The position numbers and the translations under genes are program-made. The notes under the pieces were generated by a model that saw only the letters and a list, made by a program, of their open reading frames with translations, did not search any database and was not told the origin of the DNA. Below, piece after piece: positions 61,373-64,000 of a stretch of 64,000 nt of DNA. This DNA is from Archegozetes longisetosus. Taxonomy: Eukaryota > Arthropoda > Arachnida > Sarcoptiformes > Trhypochthoniidae. The DNA is taken from the NCBI GenBank assembly GCA_018873245.2, contig JAEMBT020000008.1, forward strand, positions 620,001 to 684,000, in the 5' to 3' direction. The first letter of the stretch is position 1. Every line of letters begins with the position of its first letter.

Positions 61373-64000
61373 CATTCCGTAGGAACAGAATATGTAATAA
61401 CCGAGATTCCTTTACGCTGTCGTACATTCAAAAACTTATTTGAATACTCGTTGCTTTAAAAACTCACTCTTTATGACTGTTTGGTCTCTTTTGTGCATGT
61501 TTTCTAAATCGTAACTTTACATGTAATATATGCTAAAAATTATATTTCACGGTCTTATGGACTTATTTTCCATTTTAGATTCATATCGGCTTTTCCAGTT
61601 ATTTTCTTTTTTTGATTAAATTTCAAGAGACGAAAAAGTTGTCTAAAGACCTGTGTCCTCTTTGATGATGGAGCACAGCGAGCATTCTTTACCAACTATT
61701 CTTAAGCGATTCAGACTATTGTGACTAAATAATAGTGACAGTATTGAAAACTTGACTTCAATATATTGAATAATACAAAATAAAATAAGAACAGCATTGA
61801 CTGCCCTGACTGTCAATAACAAATAGAAGCCTAAATCGTACATATTAGCGATTGTGCTTCAGGCGAGTCGTTCTCTCAGTTTAAGCACATCAGATGCGAA
61901 TCTTTTGCAAAACAATAGTTTCCTAAATTAATATCCTCTCGAATAACTTTTACATGATTTCAATTTTTTGCAGCAAATAGTTTCTATTGTCAATAAGCAT
62001 AAAATATTTAATACTGAATATAGAAATTGTTCTGTACAATTGAACATATTTTAAAGCCTGAATTTAAACTTATGACTTGGTGCCCCGTTCGAGTGAAGAG
62101 TGTTCTGACAAACTTCTCAAAATGAGCAAAGCAAAAAAGTCAACTCAATCTTTAGAGTAAATAATGGTAAAAGAGCTAGTTTTGAATATCTCAGCCTAAA
62201 AACTTAATTCTTAAAGAATGATACTCGAGAAAGAATCAAATAACTCTGCTTAACATATCAGACGTTTGCAGAATACAAGTAATGCTAATTTATCACAACT
62301 CGTGACACTTAATAAATAAGCGCAAAAATTTCAAATGCCATAAAGAATATATCTTATGTGAATAATTAAATTTGTATAACTTATAACAAGATGCAGATAT
62401 TACATAATCTGATTCTTGTGTCATGTGTTAGTCAAGAATGTGCGCACTACTCAACAAATTTAGTTCTCATTGTTTGCATGACTAGTAAATATTTTTGCAA
62501 TTTAATTATGGCAACTATTCTTCTGTTCTCTCAATTGTATAACAAAATCCATTTTTATTACTTATTTTGAGTTAAACTACAATAGAAAGTAATTTGATAT
62601 TGTCTGATAGATATTGACGTTTTCCTAAACTTTATTCTCTAAATATCTTTCTATTAGAGTTTTATCTACTTTTTGTCATATTTGAAATAGTATACAATAA
62701 ATAGCAATTCTAATGCCACACAATGTTTGACAATCGATTTAGTTTAACACTCTTTCCATTAGTGGTCAATAAAATTGAACTTCCGTTCCAAGTAAAAGCT
62801 CAGACATCATTTTAGATCTGATTTTGAGAGAATAAAGAAAATCGCTACAATATTCTAAACTTATTTCTACCATTCTAACAAAATATTGATGTTCATCATT
62901 TCATAAAAATATCAATTCTCAGTATTCTCATTATTTCCTCATTGATTATCCATATCTGAAAACTTTAGACTATTTTTTGAAGCAAGACTTCAATGCTAGA
63001 ACTCATTTAAATGTGAATACAAGCAATATCTTATTCATAAGCAGTTCAATCAATAGTTCATAATTTGCAAAAATACCATTTAATTAATAACGATTTTATC
63101 TATCATATAGTTTGACTAAAACTTATCGATAATGTTAATTTATGGAATCTAATCAACAAACTTGGATCAATAAATGTGACCAGTTTTCAATTAATAATTT
63201 ACACTAAAATAAATAAAATAAAAGTAAGTTCGTTACCTATTTCTGCCCTTTAATTTTGAGTTTTTAATGTTAGCTGTAACTATTTTTATTTTGAGATTGT
63301 AATTCTTATAATTTTTGAGTTTGAATTTTGAATGAAACAAAAATGTAACTATAATATAGAACAAAATGCAAATCATAATAATTATGTACTAACTTCTAGT
63401 TTGAGAAAATGCAATAAGTTTAATCTATAGTACAAACATAAGTCATCTTAACTTTAAAGGTCTTATAAAATTGGCTAAAACTTGTATTCTTAGATTCAAT
63501 TGACTGTCTCTTTAATTATTAATTTAATTTTTTGAGATTACTTCGAGTAAGATTTGATCTTAAGAATATGCAAATGTAATAATCAATGAATATGTTATTC
63601 ATAAATTCATATTTTCACTTATAATAGGATTTTATTTGACCTAATTCTATATTTTAGGCGTATTTCTACTCAAAACAACTTTTCGTCTTTCATATTGCAT
63701 CTGAAAAGTTGTGTTACTTAAGTCATCACATCTCTAGAGAATTGTCTGATCGAAATTTAGGCTGTGATTAGATTGTGTTCTTTCAACTTAATTACTTTTG
63801 TAACTCATATAGTCTTTGTATGCGTTTGTTTATTGTAAACGTTAACAAAGCAGTCAATTTGTTACAAATAAATTGTTAATATGTTTAAAATGGGATTTGA
63901 AAAAAATAAGTTGGTTCGAATCGCAATTTTCACTTAATATCGTAGTCAAATGTAACGCATATATCGCTCCTAAAGTGCAAAATGTTAAGTCCGCAAAACT

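Larger units (their letters stand above)
51226..64000. other. Gene-poor spacer after sarcoglycan, to the window end
   Basis: AT-rich sequence with no recognised protein, RNA gene or transposon ORF. Notable items are a short hairpin at 55059-55090, an AGCTC-rich patch at 58540-58830, a possible small secreted ORF at 60306-60470 (-) and an 8-bp tandem repeat at 61333-61372. Confidence 0.6.

Noticed and set aside
63910-63930. tRNA B-box-like GGTTCGAATC
   Set aside because: No A box or cloverleaf arms can be placed upstream.

Overview
This is a eukaryotic window: AT-rich DNA, genes split by short spliceosomal introns with GT/AG borders, AATAAA-type poly(A) signals, long non-coding spacers and many simple repeats. 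The protein set (an axon-guidance plexin, an alpha-carbonic anhydrase, an NRAMP metal transporter, the NatA auxiliary subunit NAA15 and a gamma/delta-type sarcoglycan) is that of an animal. Similarity of the plexin and NRAMP to insect proteins (judged from memory of the families), very short introns, intron-poor housekeeping genes and a TTAGG-type telomere-like motif point to an arthropod, perhaps a mite or other arachnid. The species is inference and unproven.

Layout: 1-10513 is a largely empty spacer, with an open frame broken by one stop (9684-10190) just before the first gene. 10514-24700 (+) is a complete class A plexin gene in 23 coding exons, about 1,944 residues. 26287-30643 (-) is a carbonic anhydrase in at least six coding exons, tail-to-tail with plexin, with a 3 kb intron holding a foldback (MITE-like) element; its first exon is not resolved. 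30953-32673 (+) is an intronless NRAMP/DMT1/Malvolio-type transporter lying head-to-head with the carbonic anhydrase. 35712-38471 (+) is an intronless, intact NAA15. 48398-51225 (+) is a five-exon sarcoglycan. 38472-48397 and 51226-64000 are spacers with microsatellites, hairpins and a few unconvincing small ORFs.

The genes are not an operon and share no single pathway. One possible local link is the carbonic anhydrase/NRAMP pair, whose 5' ends lie about 300 bp apart and could share a promoter.

The strongest oddity is technical or evolutionary: three adjacent, otherwise well-preserved genes (plexin, carbonic anhydrase, NRAMP) each carry exactly one single-base deletion in a conserved coding segment, each next to a short homopolymer. 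Systematic homopolymer under-calling in the assembly explains this better than three pseudogenes. Other points of interest are a GC-AG intron in plexin, a 75-nt stop-free intron placed four residues before a catalytic arginine of the plexin GAP domain, and the foldback element containing telomere-like repeats. I found no convincing undescribed biological system here.
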